53,765 nt of DNA from an uncultured Lachnospiraceae bacterium (GCA_910584945.1 CAJUDY010000026.1:1-53765), one strand, 5' to 3'; shown: positions 25,555 through 34,649, numbered from the stretch's first letter. Program-made: numbers and translations. Notes: generated from the sequence alone by a model not told the origin.

Positions 25555-26565
25555 ATGAAAAAAAGAAAAAGACGCAGACCTTCCCGTCGGGGTCAAAACA
25601 GACAGCCGGTCAATCAAAAGCATAAAGACCGCCTGTTCCGTTTCGCCTTTCAAAAACCGGAAGATCTTCTGGACCTGTACAATGCGATCAATGGAACCGA
25701 CTACCAGAACCCGCAGGAGCTTAAAGTTACAACTTTGGAAGATGTGGTGTTCCTGGGAGTGAAAAATGATCTGTCCTTTATTATTGGGACGGCGATGAAC
25801 CTGTATGAGCACCAGAGCACGATATGTCAGAACATGCCCCTCAGAGGCCTGATCTATTTTGCCACCCTCTATCAGACCTATGTGAAGGAAAATGGATATG
25901 ATCTGTACGGGAGCAGAAGGATTGAACTCCCGTTTCCTAACTATATTGTATTCTGCAACGGAGATGCAAAAGAGCCGGACGAGACGGAAATGCTTCTGTC
26001 AGACGCTTTTCAGATGCCGGATCGGGAAGGTGTTCCCGCTCTGGAATGTCGTGTCAAAGTGCTGAATATTAACCGGGGTCACAACCAGGAACTGATGGAA
26101 AGATGTCAAAGGCTGCGTGAATATGCGGAATTCATCGGATGTATTAAGGACAATCTGAAAAATGGAATGGATATTCAAAAAGCAGTCAGTGGAGCGATGG
26201 ATACCTGTGAAAAGCAGGGAATCCTGACCGACCTGCTGGCAAGGTGCAGAACGGAGGTGCTGAACATGCTGTTGGCGGAGTATGACGAAAAAAAGACCAT
26301 GGAGTATATTCGTAGAGAAGAGCGGGAGATCGGAAGAGAAGAAGGCGAGCGGATCGGCCAGGCGAAGGGCGAGCAGATTGGTCAAGCAAGAGGCGAACAG
26401 ATCGGTCAGGCAAGAGGCGAACAGATCGGCCAGATAAAGGGAGAAGCCCGTCTGTCAGAGCTTTTAAGCCGCCTGCTGGCCGACCAGCGCATGGAGGACA
26501 TCCGCCTTGCGGCTGGCAGCGAGAAGGAACGGAAGCGCCTTTACCGGGAATACGGGCTTTTATAA
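25555..26565 (+). CDS. Rpn/YhgA-like PD-(D/E)XK nuclease family protein
   Basis: The 336-residue protein matches the Rpn family (recombination-promoting nuclease, formerly YhgA-like putative transposase). A basic N-terminus (residues 1-20) is followed by HKDRLFRFAFQKPEDLLDLY near 22-41, then a nuclease-like core KNDLSFIIG...YEHQST (about 72-90) in which the Asp and Glu-x-Gln residues fit a PD-(D/E)XK site, and RGLIYFATLYQTYV. The C-terminal part holds a charged linker with four near-identical copies of the eight-residue unit GEQIGQAR (about 263-295). Related E. coli proteins cut DNA; here the role is inferred. It is monocistronic. Confidence 0.8.
   Translation: MKKRKRRRPSRRGQNRQPVNQKHKDRLFRFAFQKPEDLLDLYNAINGTDYQNPQELKVTTLEDVVFLGVKNDLSFIIGTAMNLYEHQSTICQNMPLRGLIYFATLYQTYVKENGYDLYGSRRIELPFPNYIVFCNGDAKEPDETEMLLSDAFQMPDREGVPALECRVKVLNINRGHNQELMERCQRLREYAEFIGCIKDNLKNGMDIQKAVSGAMDTCEKQGILTDLLARCRTEVLNMLLAEYDEKKTMEYIRREEREIGREEGERIGQAKGEQIGQARGEQIGQARGEQIGQIKGEARLSELLSRLLADQRMEDIRLAAGSEKERKRLYREYGLL
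26343..26440 (+). repeat. 24-bp tandem repeat inside the Rpn-like gene
   Basis: About four copies of a 24-bp unit, of the form GGCGAACAGATCGGTCAGGC plus four bases, encode GEQIGQAR or close variants. The central two copies are almost identical at DNA level, so the copy number is expected to be unstable. The frame is kept whatever the number of units. Confidence 0.8.
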
Positions 26566-26802
26566 GAAAAATAGACGTAATTGTTCAGCACAGGCCGAAG
26601 CGCTTGCTGCTGAGGCCGTAAGAACATGATTCAGGAGTGCAAAAGTCTATACTCCGTTTCGGTCCGTTCTAAAAAAGCGCCACTGGCGCTTAGAACCCAT
26701 CGCCGAAGGCGATCTCCAATGAATTTTGCATCGTAACTGTGAAGGTATTGAACAGTGACAGATAGACAAATTATAAATCGGCAAGAGAATCTCCATTATC
26801 TG
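26566..26802. other. Intergenic stretch with repeat hairpins
   Basis: No gene is seen. It holds copy 1 of a 42-nt dispersed hairpin repeat (26588-26629), a GTTCTA-AGCGCC hairpin (26666-26696), a small ATCGCC/GGCGAT hairpin (26699-26713) and a GTAACTGTGAAGGTA sequence (26733-26747) also found at 23849-23863. None has a U-tract. Confidence 0.6.
26588..26629 (+). repeat. 42-nt dispersed hairpin repeat, copy 1
   Basis: It agrees with the copy at 51161-51202 at 37 of 42 positions. Of the differences, two change both sides of the same stem base pair (GGCC/GGCC here, GGTC/GACC there), so base pairing is kept. Confidence 0.7.
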
Positions 26803-26831
26803 TTGACTTTTTTGCTTTAAAGCGCTATAAT
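26803..26831 (+). promoter_or_regulatory. Promoter of the TrpX-like ABC operon
   Basis: TTGACT at 26803-26808 and TATAAT at 26826-26831 with a 17-nt spacer. The leader after it is only about 50 nt, too short for a T-box. Confidence 0.75.
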
Positions 26832-26889
26832 CGAAAAAGCTATTAAAGGATAGCAAATTTTTAGATGCAAGGAAAATGGAGGAAAAGAC

Positions 26890-27957
26890 ATGAAAAAGAT
26901 GTTAGCCATTGCCATGGCGATGACCATGGGGCTTGGACTGGTGGCATGTGGAGGCGGCGACAGCGCCGCAGATTCTACAGCGGAAGCGCCTGCGGAAGAT
27001 ACGGCTGAGGCAGGGGATGCGGCAGCGGACGAGACGGAAGCAGAGGCTCCCGAGGAGACTCCTTCTGCAGGAGCAGAAGGCACATATACGGTAGGTATCT
27101 GCCAGCTGGTACAGCACGAGGCGCTGGATGCGGCTACCCAGGGGTTTAAGGACGCTCTGACGGAAGAGCTGGGCGATGCAGTGGTCTTCAATGAGCAGAA
27201 TGCACAGAATGATTCCAATACCTGTTCCACCATCATCAACGGATTCGTATCTGACGGTGTGGATCTGATTCTTGCCAATGCGACGCCGGCTCTTCAGGCT
27301 GCGCAGGCGGGGACCAATGAGATCCCGATCCTTGGTACTTCCGTTACCGAGTACGGCGTGGCTCTTGGCATCGATGGATTTGACGGGACCGTCGGCGGCA
27401 ATATCTCCGGTACCTCTGACCTGGCTCCTCTGGCAGAGCAGGCGGCGATGCTTCAGGAACTGTTCCCGGACGCAAAGAACGTAGGTCTGATCTACTGTAC
27501 TGCAGAAGCGAACTCTCAGTATCAGGTGGATGAGGTGCAGAAGGCGCTGGAAGACCTTGGATATACCTGCAAGCAGTATGGTTTCTCTGATTCCAACGAT
27601 CTGTCTTCCGTGGCAACCACGGCAGTTTCTGAAAATGAAGTGCTCTATGTGCCCACGGACAATACGGTGGCGTCCAATGCGGAACTCCTGAACAATATCG
27701 CTCAGCCGGCGGGGATTCCGGTGATCGCGGGAGAAGAAGGCATCTGCGCCGGCTGCGGCGTGGCAACCCTGTCCATCAGCTACTACGATCTCGGCGTCGG
27801 CACCGGCAAGATGGCGGCGAAGATCCTGACCGGTGAGGCGGATATCTCTACCATGCCCATCGAGTATGCTCCGCAGTTTACGAAGAAGTATAATAAAGAA
27901 ATCTGCGAAGCGCTCAGTGTTACGATTCCGGATGACTATGTGGCAATTGGAGAATAA
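26890..27957 (+). CDS. ABC transporter substrate-binding lipoprotein (TrpX-like)
   Basis: A 355-residue lipoprotein of the ABC_sub_bind family (COG2984). The signal peptide ends GLGLVAC with the lipid-modified Cys near 20, followed by an acidic low-complexity linker to about residue 65. The binding domain starts TYTVGICQLVQHEALDAATQ and contains DGVDLILANATPALQA near 117 and VGLIYCTAEANSQYQVDEVQ near 198. In streptococci this family, with the same permease and ATPase types, takes up aromatic amino acids (TrpXYZ), which is the best guess here but unproven. It heads a three-gene operon with its own consensus promoter. Confidence 0.86.
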   Translation: MKKMLAIAMAMTMGLGLVACGGGDSAADSTAEAPAEDTAEAGDAAADETEAEAPEETPSAGAEGTYTVGICQLVQHEALDAATQGFKDALTEELGDAVVFNEQNAQNDSNTCSTIINGFVSDGVDLILANATPALQAAQAGTNEIPILGTSVTEYGVALGIDGFDGTVGGNISGTSDLAPLAEQAAMLQELFPDAKNVGLIYCTAEANSQYQVDEVQKALEDLGYTCKQYGFSDSNDLSSVATTAVSENEVLYVPTDNTVASNAELLNNIAQPAGIPVIAGEEGICAGCGVATLSISYYDLGVGTGKMAAKILTGEADISTMPIEYAPQFTKKYNKEICEALSVTIPDDYVAIGE

Positions 27958-27991
27958 AAGATTCTTAAGATAACAGAATAAAAGATCGGCT

Positions 27992-28040
27992 GGCGGCAGC
28001 GGGACTGGGCAACTCCTCTCTCGCTGTTGCCGCTTCGTTT
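27992..28040 (+). promoter_or_regulatory. Intercistronic hairpin after the TrpX-like gene
   Basis: GCGGCAGCG (from 27993) pairs imperfectly with CGCTGTTGCCGC (ending 28033), followed by TTCGTTT. As in the other ABC operon, it lies between the binding-protein gene and the permease gene and probably favours expression or stability of the former. Confidence 0.45.
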
Positions 28041-28071
28041 AACGGGATGATTTTACTGAGGTGATGAGAAT

Positions 28072-28989
28072 ATGAATATAATGAATTTGCTCAATGCTCT
28101 GCCGGGTGCGGTGGCGCAGGGACTAATCTGGGGAATAATGGCGATCGGTGTCTACATCACCTTCCGCATCCTGGATATCGCGGACCTGACCGTGGACGGA
28201 ACCCTCTGTACCGGCGGCGCGGTCTGTATTATGATGATGCAGAGCGGACAGAATATCTGGGTATCCATGGCAATTGCGCTGGCGGCGGGGATGCTGGCCG
28301 GCATGGTGACAGGTCTTTTACATACCTTTATGGGAATTCCGGCGATCCTGGCCGGTATTCTGACACAGCTTGGGCTGTATTCTGTAAATTTGAAAATAAT
28401 GGGAAAGGCCAACCAGGCGATCAACGTGGACAAATTTGACCTGCTGGTATCTCTTCGCTATATCAAGGGCGTGCCTTTCTATAAAAATACAATCCTGATC
28501 GTGGCTTTGATGATTGTGATTCTGATCGCGGTCCTGTACTGGTTCTTCGGGACAGAGCTTGGATGTTCTCTGCGGGCCACAGGCTGCAATGACCGGATGG
28601 CGAGAGCTCAGGGCATCAATACGGATTTCAACCGGGTATTGGGGCTGATGATTTCCAACGGTCTGGTAGCTCTCTCCGGCGCCCTTCTGGGGCAGTATCA
28701 GGGCTTTGCGGACGTCAACATGGGGCGCGGCGCGATCGTCATCGGACTGGCAGCCGTGATCATCGGCGAGGCGGTCTTTGGAAAGATCTTCCGGAACTTC
28801 GGCTTCCGGCTTCTTGCGGTGGCGCTTGGTTCCATTGTTTATTATTTTGTGCTGCAGATTGTCATCTGGCTTGGCATTGACACCGACCTTTTAAAATTGC
28901 TGTCCGCAGCGGTAGTGGCAGTTTTCCTGGCGATTCCCACCTGGAAGAGCAAGTATTTCTCGAAACCGGTCAATAAGGGAGGTGCGTAA
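28072..28989 (+). CDS. ABC transporter permease (TrpY-like)
   Basis: A 305-residue polytopic permease (COG4120 type) with eight or more hydrophobic segments, starting at PGAVAQGLIWGIMAIGVYIT. The motif CSLRATGCNDRMARAQGIN near 164-182 is the cytoplasmic coupling region shared with branched-chain-type permeases. GAGGTGATGAGA precedes the ATG at 28072. The ATPase gene starts 1 nt after its stop codon. Function follows from its operon: import of the ligand of the TrpX-like lipoprotein. Confidence 0.88.
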   Translation: MNIMNLLNALPGAVAQGLIWGIMAIGVYITFRILDIADLTVDGTLCTGGAVCIMMMQSGQNIWVSMAIALAAGMLAGMVTGLLHTFMGIPAILAGILTQLGLYSVNLKIMGKANQAINVDKFDLLVSLRYIKGVPFYKNTILIVALMIVILIAVLYWFFGTELGCSLRATGCNDRMARAQGINTDFNRVLGLMISNGLVALSGALLGQYQGFADVNMGRGAIVIGLAAVIIGEAVFGKIFRNFGFRLLAVALGSIVYYFVLQIVIWLGIDTDLLKLLSAAVVAVFLAIPTWKSKYFSKPVNKGGA

Positions 28990-28990
28990 C

Positions 28991-29785
28991 ATGTTAGAGA
29001 TCAGGAATATATCCAAGACCTTCAATCCGGGAACGGTCAATGAAAAGCAGGCCCTTAAGAACATAAGCCTGACGCTGGAGGACGGGGACTTTGTCACGGT
29101 CATCGGCGGTAACGGCGCCGGCAAGTCCACCATGCTTAACGCCATCGCCGGCGTGTGGCCGGTGGACCAGGGACAGATTCTGATCGACGGTCAGGAGGTT
29201 ACAAAGCTTCCGGAGTACAGGCGGGCCGCTTTCCTGGGAAGAGTGTTCCAGGACCCCATGAACGGGACCGCAGCCACCATGGGGATCGAGGAAAATCTGG
29301 CTCTGGCCCTCCGCAGGGGACAGTCAAGGACCTTAAGGGCAGGGATCAAAGGAAGCGAGCGGGAAGTTTACCGAAGACTGTTATCCACCCTGGGGCTTGG
29401 TCTGGAAGACCGGCTGACCTCCAAGGTGGGACTGCTCTCAGGAGGGCAGAGACAGGCGCTGACGCTTCTGATGGCGACTTTGAAGAAGCCGAAGCTTTTG
29501 CTTCTGGATGAGCATACCGCAGCCCTGGACCCGAAGACGGCGGCAAAGGTGCTGGAGACGACGGATATGATCGTCAACCGGGATAAGCTGACGACGTTGA
29601 TGATTACCCACAACATGAAGGACGCCATCGTCCACGGGAACCGTCTGATCATGATGATGGACGGCCGCATCATTCTGGATATCCGGGGAGAGGAGAAGAA
29701 GAGTCTGACCGTGGAGGATCTGCTCCACAAGTTCGAGGAAGTCAGCGGCGAGGAATTCGCGAGCGATAAGGCGATTCTCGGATAA
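28991..29785 (+). CDS. ABC transporter ATP-binding protein (TrpZ-like)
   Basis: The 264-residue ATPase (COG1101 type) energises the TrpX/TrpY-like importer. Walker A GGNGAGKST near 40-48, Q-loop GRVFQDPMNGT near 85, signature LLSGGQRQALTLLMA near 149 and Walker B LLLLDEHTAALDPKT near 167 are visible; the usual DEPT is DEHT, which is typical for this subfamily. The ATG at 28991 follows AAGGGAGGT at 28976-28984; a GTG nine nt earlier overlaps that site. A terminator follows. Confidence 0.9.
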   Translation: MLEIRNISKTFNPGTVNEKQALKNISLTLEDGDFVTVIGGNGAGKSTMLNAIAGVWPVDQGQILIDGQEVTKLPEYRRAAFLGRVFQDPMNGTAATMGIEENLALALRRGQSRTLRAGIKGSEREVYRRLLSTLGLGLEDRLTSKVGLLSGGQRQALTLLMATLKKPKLLLLDEHTAALDPKTAAKVLETTDMIVNRDKLTTLMITHNMKDAIVHGNRLIMMMDGRIILDIRGEEKKSLTVEDLLHKFEEVSGEEFASDKAILG

Positions 29786-29811
29786 AGCCAGTTACAAAAT
29801 ATGCTGAAAGG

Positions 29812-29844
29812 TCCCCGGCGGTGTTGAACTGCCGGGGAATTTTT
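29812..29844 (+). terminator. Terminator of the TrpX-like ABC operon
   Basis: CCCCGGC (29813-29819) pairs with GCCGGGG (29831-29837), followed by AATTTTT. Confidence 0.85.
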
Positions 29845-29945
29845 GATCCAAAAAACTCCGACAAGATGTGGACATGGAGAACATGCAGGAGTATGATAGT
29901 CAGGAAGAGTGACACAATAAACCGAAAAAGGAGTTGGATAGAATT

Positions 29946-31400
29946 ATGGAGAGAAAAAACGCCTGGAGCGGATACAAAGAGACGGAACTGGAGCAGCTGA
30001 AGAAAGTGACAGAGGAATACAAAAGCTTTTTGTCGAACGGGAAGACCGAGCGGGAGTGCGCGGCTCTGGCAGTACGGATGGCCAGGAAGAGCGGGTATAT
30101 TTCTCTGGAAGAGGCGCAGAGCTCCGGGCAGTCCCTGAAAGCCGGAGATAAGGTCTACGCAGTGCACAAGAAAAAGCTGGTGGTTCTGTATCATATAGGT
30201 AAGAAATCCATGGAGGAGGGAATGAACATCCTGGGTGCGCATATCGATTCCCCCAGACTGGATCTAAAGCAGAATCCGTTGTATGAGGACGGGGAGATGG
30301 CGCTTCTGGAGACCCACTATTACGGCGGGATCAAAAAATACCAGTGGGCGGCGATTCCTCTGGCCCTGCACGGCGTGGCGGTAAAAAAGGACGGGAGCGT
30401 GGCGGAACTGGCTCTGGGAGAACGCCCGGAGGATCCGGTGTTCGGTATCTCCGATCTTCTGATTCATCTGTCCGGGGAGCAGATGCAGAAAAAAGCGGCT
30501 GTGGTGGTGGAAGGAGAGAATCTGAATATCATCGTTGGCAGCCGGCCTCTGGCAGAGCAAAAAGAGGGGGACGAGAAGGAGAAAAAAGAGAAGATTAAGA
30601 ACGCGGTGCTCGAACTTCTGGAGAAGCAGTACGGTATCGGAGAGGAGGATTTCCTCTCGGCGGAGCTGGAGGCAGTTCCGGCGGGAGAGGCCAGAGACTT
30701 CGGACTGGACCGCAGTATGATTATGGGATACGGGCAGGATGACCGGATCTGCGCCTTTACTTCTCTTCTGGCCCAGCTGGAAGTGTTAGATCCGGCGTAC
30801 ACGGCCGTCTGCCTTCTGACGGACAAGGAAGAGGTCGGCAGTATGGGAGCCACGGGCATGCAGTCCAGGTATTTTGAAAATGTCACGGCGGAAGTGATGC
30901 ATCTGACGGGAGATTATTCGGAGCTTAAGCTCCGCCGATGCCTGCAGCGCTCTCATATGCTTTCCTCGGACGTGAGCGCGGCTTTCGATCCCAACTATGC
31001 CAGCGCTTTTGAAAAGAAGAATACGGCTTATCTGGGCAAAGGCATGGTGTTCAACAAATACACCGGTTCCCGGGGCAAATCCGGTTCCAACGACGCCGGC
31101 GCAGAGTATCTGGGAGCTCTTCGCAAGATGATGGATGCGGCAGGCGTATGCTGGCAGACGGCGGAGCTTGGCAAAGTGGACCAGGGCGGCGGCGGAACCA
31201 TCGCCTACATCACGGCCAATTACGGCATGGATGTGATCGACAGCGGCGTAGCCCTTTTGAACATGCACAGCCCCTTTGAGGTGTCCAGCAAAGCGGATGT
31301 CTACGAGGCCTACAAAGGATACAGGGCATTTTTGAAAGCAGAGTGGGAAACGTCCGGATGGCAGGATGCGGGAAGGCCTGAAGAGGGAAAAGCGCGATGA
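29946..31400 (+). CDS. M18 family aminopeptidase
   Basis: Zinc aminopeptidase of the M18 (aspartyl aminopeptidase/LAP4) family, 484 residues, forming cytosolic tetrahedral complexes that trim peptides. LGAHIDSPRLDLKQNP near 97-112 gives the first metal His and Asp, TDKEEVGSMGATGMQS near 297 the Glu pair, and HSPFEVSSKAD near 438 the last metal His. AAGGAG at 29928-29933 favours the ATG at 29946 over a TTG 12 nt earlier. The gene overlaps the following M24 peptidase gene by 4 nt (ATGA), so both are one operon for peptide breakdown. Confidence 0.92.
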   Translation: MERKNAWSGYKETELEQLKKVTEEYKSFLSNGKTERECAALAVRMARKSGYISLEEAQSSGQSLKAGDKVYAVHKKKLVVLYHIGKKSMEEGMNILGAHIDSPRLDLKQNPLYEDGEMALLETHYYGGIKKYQWAAIPLALHGVAVKKDGSVAELALGERPEDPVFGISDLLIHLSGEQMQKKAAVVVEGENLNIIVGSRPLAEQKEGDEKEKKEKIKNAVLELLEKQYGIGEEDFLSAELEAVPAGEARDFGLDRSMIMGYGQDDRICAFTSLLAQLEVLDPAYTAVCLLTDKEEVGSMGATGMQSRYFENVTAEVMHLTGDYSELKLRRCLQRSHMLSSDVSAAFDPNYASAFEKKNTAYLGKGMVFNKYTGSRGKSGSNDAGAEYLGALRKMMDAAGVCWQTAELGKVDQGGGGTIAYITANYGMDVIDSGVALLNMHSPFEVSSKADVYEAYKGYRAFLKAEWETSGWQDAGRPEEGKAR

Positions 31401-33187
31401 TACAGGAGCGGATCGAAAAGTTTCGGCAGAAGATGAAGGAATATCAGGCGACCGTCTATGTGGTCCCCTCTTCCGACTGCCATGAGTCGGAGTATGTATG
31501 CGCCCATTACCGGGCCAGGGAGTATCTGTCCGGTTTTACCGGCTCTGCGGGGACGCTGGTGATCACTCTTGAAGAAGCGGCGCTTTTTACGGACGGGCGG
31601 TATTTTCTGCAGGCGGAGCAGCAGCTTGCAGGCACAGGGATTTGTCTGTTCCGCATGGGGGAGCCGGGTGTGCCGAAGGTGGAGACGTATGTCAAAGAGA
31701 AGCTTACCGAAGGCGGAAAGCTGGGATTTGACGGGAGAGTCCTGGGCGCGTTCCAGGCGGAAGAACTTTCCCGGGCGGCGAAGGAAAAAGGTGCAGGAGT
31801 GCTGATGACGGAAGATCTGGTGGGGCAGATCTGGGCGGACCGCCCGGGGATACCGGATTCTGTTCTGTATTTACTGGGAGAGCATGTGACCGGGGAGGGG
31901 ACCGGGAGCAAGCTTAAGAGAGTGCGGCGGCGGATGGAAGAGGAAGGAGCGGACGCCCATGTGCTGGCCTCCCTCGACGACATCGCCTGGATTCTGAACT
32001 TAAGAGGCGGGGATATCCCTCATGTTCCGGTGGTACTTTCTTATCTGTATATGGAAAAAGATGCCTGCATCTGGTATGTGCGGAGCCAGGTGGTGACGGA
32101 GGAGATCCGGGAAAAACTGTCGGAAAAGAAGGTGCAGATCCGAGCGTACGAAGCGATCTATGAGGATCTGAAGCGTCTGCCCGGAGGCTCTAAGGTTCTG
32201 CTTGATAAAAAGAAGGTGAACAGCCGCCTGTACTTCTGCCTTCCGGAAGGGGTGGAGGTACTGGACCGGAAGAACCCTTCAGAGGCGATGAAGGCGGTGA
32301 AAAATGAGATTGAGCTTTCCAATCTCAGAGAAGCGCATCGGAAAGAGGGGCTGGCTTTTACCAGGCTGATGCGCCGGGTAAAGACCCATGGGGTGGAGGA
32401 AGAACTCACGGAGCGGTCTGCAGCGGAGTATCTCAGGCAGTGCCGGGAAGAACAGGAGCACTATCTGGATGACAGCTTTGCGCCGATCTGCGCCTATGGA
32501 GAGCACGGAGCTGTCGTGCATTACTCCGCCACTAAGGAGAGCGACCGAAGACTTGAGAAGGGCGGATTTTTCCTGGTGGACGCAGGCGGGCACTATCTGG
32601 AAGGGACGACGGACACGACCAGAACATTTGTTCTCGGAGAGACGGACGAAGAGCAGAAGCGGATGTTTACCGCCGTGTGCCGGGGGAATCTTCATCTGGC
32701 TTACGCCAGATTCCTGTACGGATGCTCCGGATGCCAGCTGGATGTGCTCTGCCGGGAACCTCTCTGGGAGATGGCGATGGACTACAGGCACGGAACCGGA
32801 CATGGAGTCGGTTATCTTCTGAATGTCCATGAGGGACCTAATGCAATCCGGTGGAAGCTGCCCGAAGGCAGAGAGAGTCCGGCGGTGCTGGAAGCCGGTA
32901 TGGTGACCACCGATGAGCCGGGGATCTACCTGGAAGGGAAATACGGCATCCGCACGGAGAATGAGCTGGTCTGTAAAACGGGCGTGAAGAATGAATACGG
33001 GCAGTTCATGGAATTCGAGATTCTGACCATGACTCCCATCGATCTGGACGGGATTCTGCCAAAGGAGATGACCAGGCAGGAACGGGCGTGGCTGAACGCT
33101 TACCACGCAAAGGTCTACAAAACGCTGGCGCCTGATCTCAGTGAAGAAGAGCGGGCGTGGCTTAGAGAATATACGAGAGAAATCTGA
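31397..33187 (+). CDS. Xaa-Pro aminopeptidase (M24B family)
   Basis: Removes N-terminal residues before proline. The 596-residue chain has the two creatinase-type N-terminal domains (about 5-130 and 150-300), the M24 pita-bread domain and a C-terminal M24_C extension (about 530-596), the layout of long eukaryote-like aminopeptidase P. Metal ligands are visible in VDAGG, GTTDTTR, HGTGHGVG, TDEPGIY and MEFEIL. The start overlaps the M18 gene (ATGA). The product should act in the cytosol on peptides not processed by other aminopeptidases. Confidence 0.93.
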   Translation: MIQERIEKFRQKMKEYQATVYVVPSSDCHESEYVCAHYRAREYLSGFTGSAGTLVITLEEAALFTDGRYFLQAEQQLAGTGICLFRMGEPGVPKVETYVKEKLTEGGKLGFDGRVLGAFQAEELSRAAKEKGAGVLMTEDLVGQIWADRPGIPDSVLYLLGEHVTGEGTGSKLKRVRRRMEEEGADAHVLASLDDIAWILNLRGGDIPHVPVVLSYLYMEKDACIWYVRSQVVTEEIREKLSEKKVQIRAYEAIYEDLKRLPGGSKVLLDKKKVNSRLYFCLPEGVEVLDRKNPSEAMKAVKNEIELSNLREAHRKEGLAFTRLMRRVKTHGVEEELTERSAAEYLRQCREEQEHYLDDSFAPICAYGEHGAVVHYSATKESDRRLEKGGFFLVDAGGHYLEGTTDTTRTFVLGETDEEQKRMFTAVCRGNLHLAYARFLYGCSGCQLDVLCREPLWEMAMDYRHGTGHGVGYLLNVHEGPNAIRWKLPEGRESPAVLEAGMVTTDEPGIYLEGKYGIRTENELVCKTGVKNEYGQFMEFEILTMTPIDLDGILPKEMTRQERAWLNAYHAKVYKTLAPDLSEEERAWLREYTREI

Positions 33188-33246
33188 TTCGTCGGATTGC
33201 TCAGAAAACGGGGAAAAGGAACCCGTGAGACTGTGAGATTTCCGGA

Positions 33247-33275
33247 TTGACAAATGGAATCATGTGTCATATAAT
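33247..33275 (+). promoter_or_regulatory. Perfect-consensus promoter of the MATE gene
   Basis: TTGACA at 33247-33252, a 17-nt spacer and TATAAT at 33270-33275: both hexamers are exact consensus. Transcription should begin near 33282, 27 nt before the ATG. Confidence 0.85.
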
Positions 33276-33308
33276 CGCTTTCAGTTTTGCTTGAAAGAAG
33301 GAAAAGTG

Positions 33309-34649
33309 ATGACAAAAGACATGACGAACGGATCACCGGTCCGACTGATTATCGGATTTGCTGTTCCCATGTTTCTGGGAATGCTGTTTCAGCAGTTTTA
33401 CAGCATGGTGGATACCATCATTGTGGGAAAATATCTGGGAGTCCATCCTCTGGCCGGCGTGGGTTCCACGTCTTCTCTGAACTTTATGGTGATTGGATTC
33501 TGCACCGGAATCTGCAACGGTTTTGCGATTCCGGCGGCTCAGATGTTCGGCGCCAGGGAGGAGAGCCGGCTGCGCAGGTTTGTAACCAACAGCGCGTGGC
33601 TCTGCATCGGATTTTCCGTGTGCATGACCCTTCTGGTGGTGGCGCTCACAAGACCGGTGCTTCTGCTGATGAACACGCCGGAGGAGATTTTTACATATGC
33701 CTATCTCTATATTGTGATCATTTTCTGGGGAATTCCCTGTACCTTTTTGTACAATCTTCTGGCGGCCGTGATCCGCTCTCTGGGAGACAGCAAGACGCCG
33801 GTTTTCTTTCTGGCGGTCTCGTCGGTTCTGAATATTGCACTGGATTTTGTGTCTATTCTGGTTCTCCATATGGGAGTGGAAGGTCCTGCCCTGGCGACGG
33901 TGATCTCCCAGGGAATCTCCGGGGGAATCTGCCTTTTGTATATGCGGAAGAAATATCCGATCCTGAAGGCGTCGAAGGAAGAGTGGAGGCCGGACGGAAA
34001 ATATATGAAGCGTCTGTGCTTTATGGGCATTCCCATGGGGCTCCAGTACTCGGTCACAGCCATCGGGACCCTGGTCCTCCAGGCGGCGATCAACGGTATG
34101 GGGGCTTCCGTAGTGGCAGGAATCACTGCGGCCCAGAAGATCAATGCATTTATTGCCTGTCCGGTGGAGGCTCTGGGACAGACCATGGCTCCCTACACCG
34201 GACAGAATGTAGGCGCTGGGAAGACCGAACGGATCGGAAAAGGAGTCCTGCAGGCTTCCCTGGTGGGATTCGCGGTGTCCGGCCTCTGCTTCCTGACCGC
34301 TCTTCTGGCCGGAAAAGAGCTGGTGCTTTTATTCCTGGATGCGAAAGAAACCGAGATCATCGCCTACGCTTATCGGTTTCTCCTGTGCTGCACCGGGGGC
34401 TACTGCCTTCTGACCCTGGTCAACACCGTGCGGTTCACGATTCAGGGAATGGGATTCTCCGTATTCGCCATTCTCTCCGGCGTGATGGAGATGATCGCCC
34501 GGATTCTCGTGGCGGTCGTCATCGCCGGCCGCTTCGGCTTTGCCGGAATCTGTTTCGCCCACCCGGCCGCCTGGCTGTTCGCCGACGCCTTCCTAATTCC
34601 CGCATTCTTTTATTGCCGTCGGAAACTGTACCGCTCAAAGGCCATATAA
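33309..34649 (+). CDS. MATE family efflux transporter
   Basis: Multidrug/toxin extrusion antiporter with about 12 membrane segments over 446 residues. The N-terminus MTNGSPVRLIIGFAVPMFLG is the classic clostridial MATE start, and QQFYSMVDTIIVGKYLG follows at about 29-45. The two-fold repeat is visible, with the second half starting near 240 (GLQYSVTAIGTLVLQAAING). The ATG at 33309 follows GAAGGA; a longer frame from 33264 would start upstream of that site. It has an exact-consensus promoter, so expression may be high and constitutive unless repressed. The substrate is unknown. Confidence 0.9.
   Translation: MTKDMTNGSPVRLIIGFAVPMFLGMLFQQFYSMVDTIIVGKYLGVHPLAGVGSTSSLNFMVIGFCTGICNGFAIPAAQMFGAREESRLRRFVTNSAWLCIGFSVCMTLLVVALTRPVLLLMNTPEEIFTYAYLYIVIIFWGIPCTFLYNLLAAVIRSLGDSKTPVFFLAVSSVLNIALDFVSILVLHMGVEGPALATVISQGISGGICLLYMRKKYPILKASKEEWRPDGKYMKRLCFMGIPMGLQYSVTAIGTLVLQAAINGMGASVVAGITAAQKINAFIACPVEALGQTMAPYTGQNVGAGKTERIGKGVLQASLVGFAVSGLCFLTALLAGKELVLLFLDAKETEIIAYAYRFLLCCTGGYCLLTLVNTVRFTIQGMGFSVFAILSGVMEMIARILVAVVIAGRFGFAGICFAHPAAWLFADAFLIPAFFYCRRKLYRSKAI

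Noticed and set aside
26343..26440. Short tandem repeats considered as a CRISPR array
   Set aside because: The units are adjacent 24-mers without spacers and lie inside an open reading frame; no cas gene is present.
26832..26889. T-box or other riboswitch before the TrpX-like gene
   Set aside because: The leader is too short and contains no T-box sequence.
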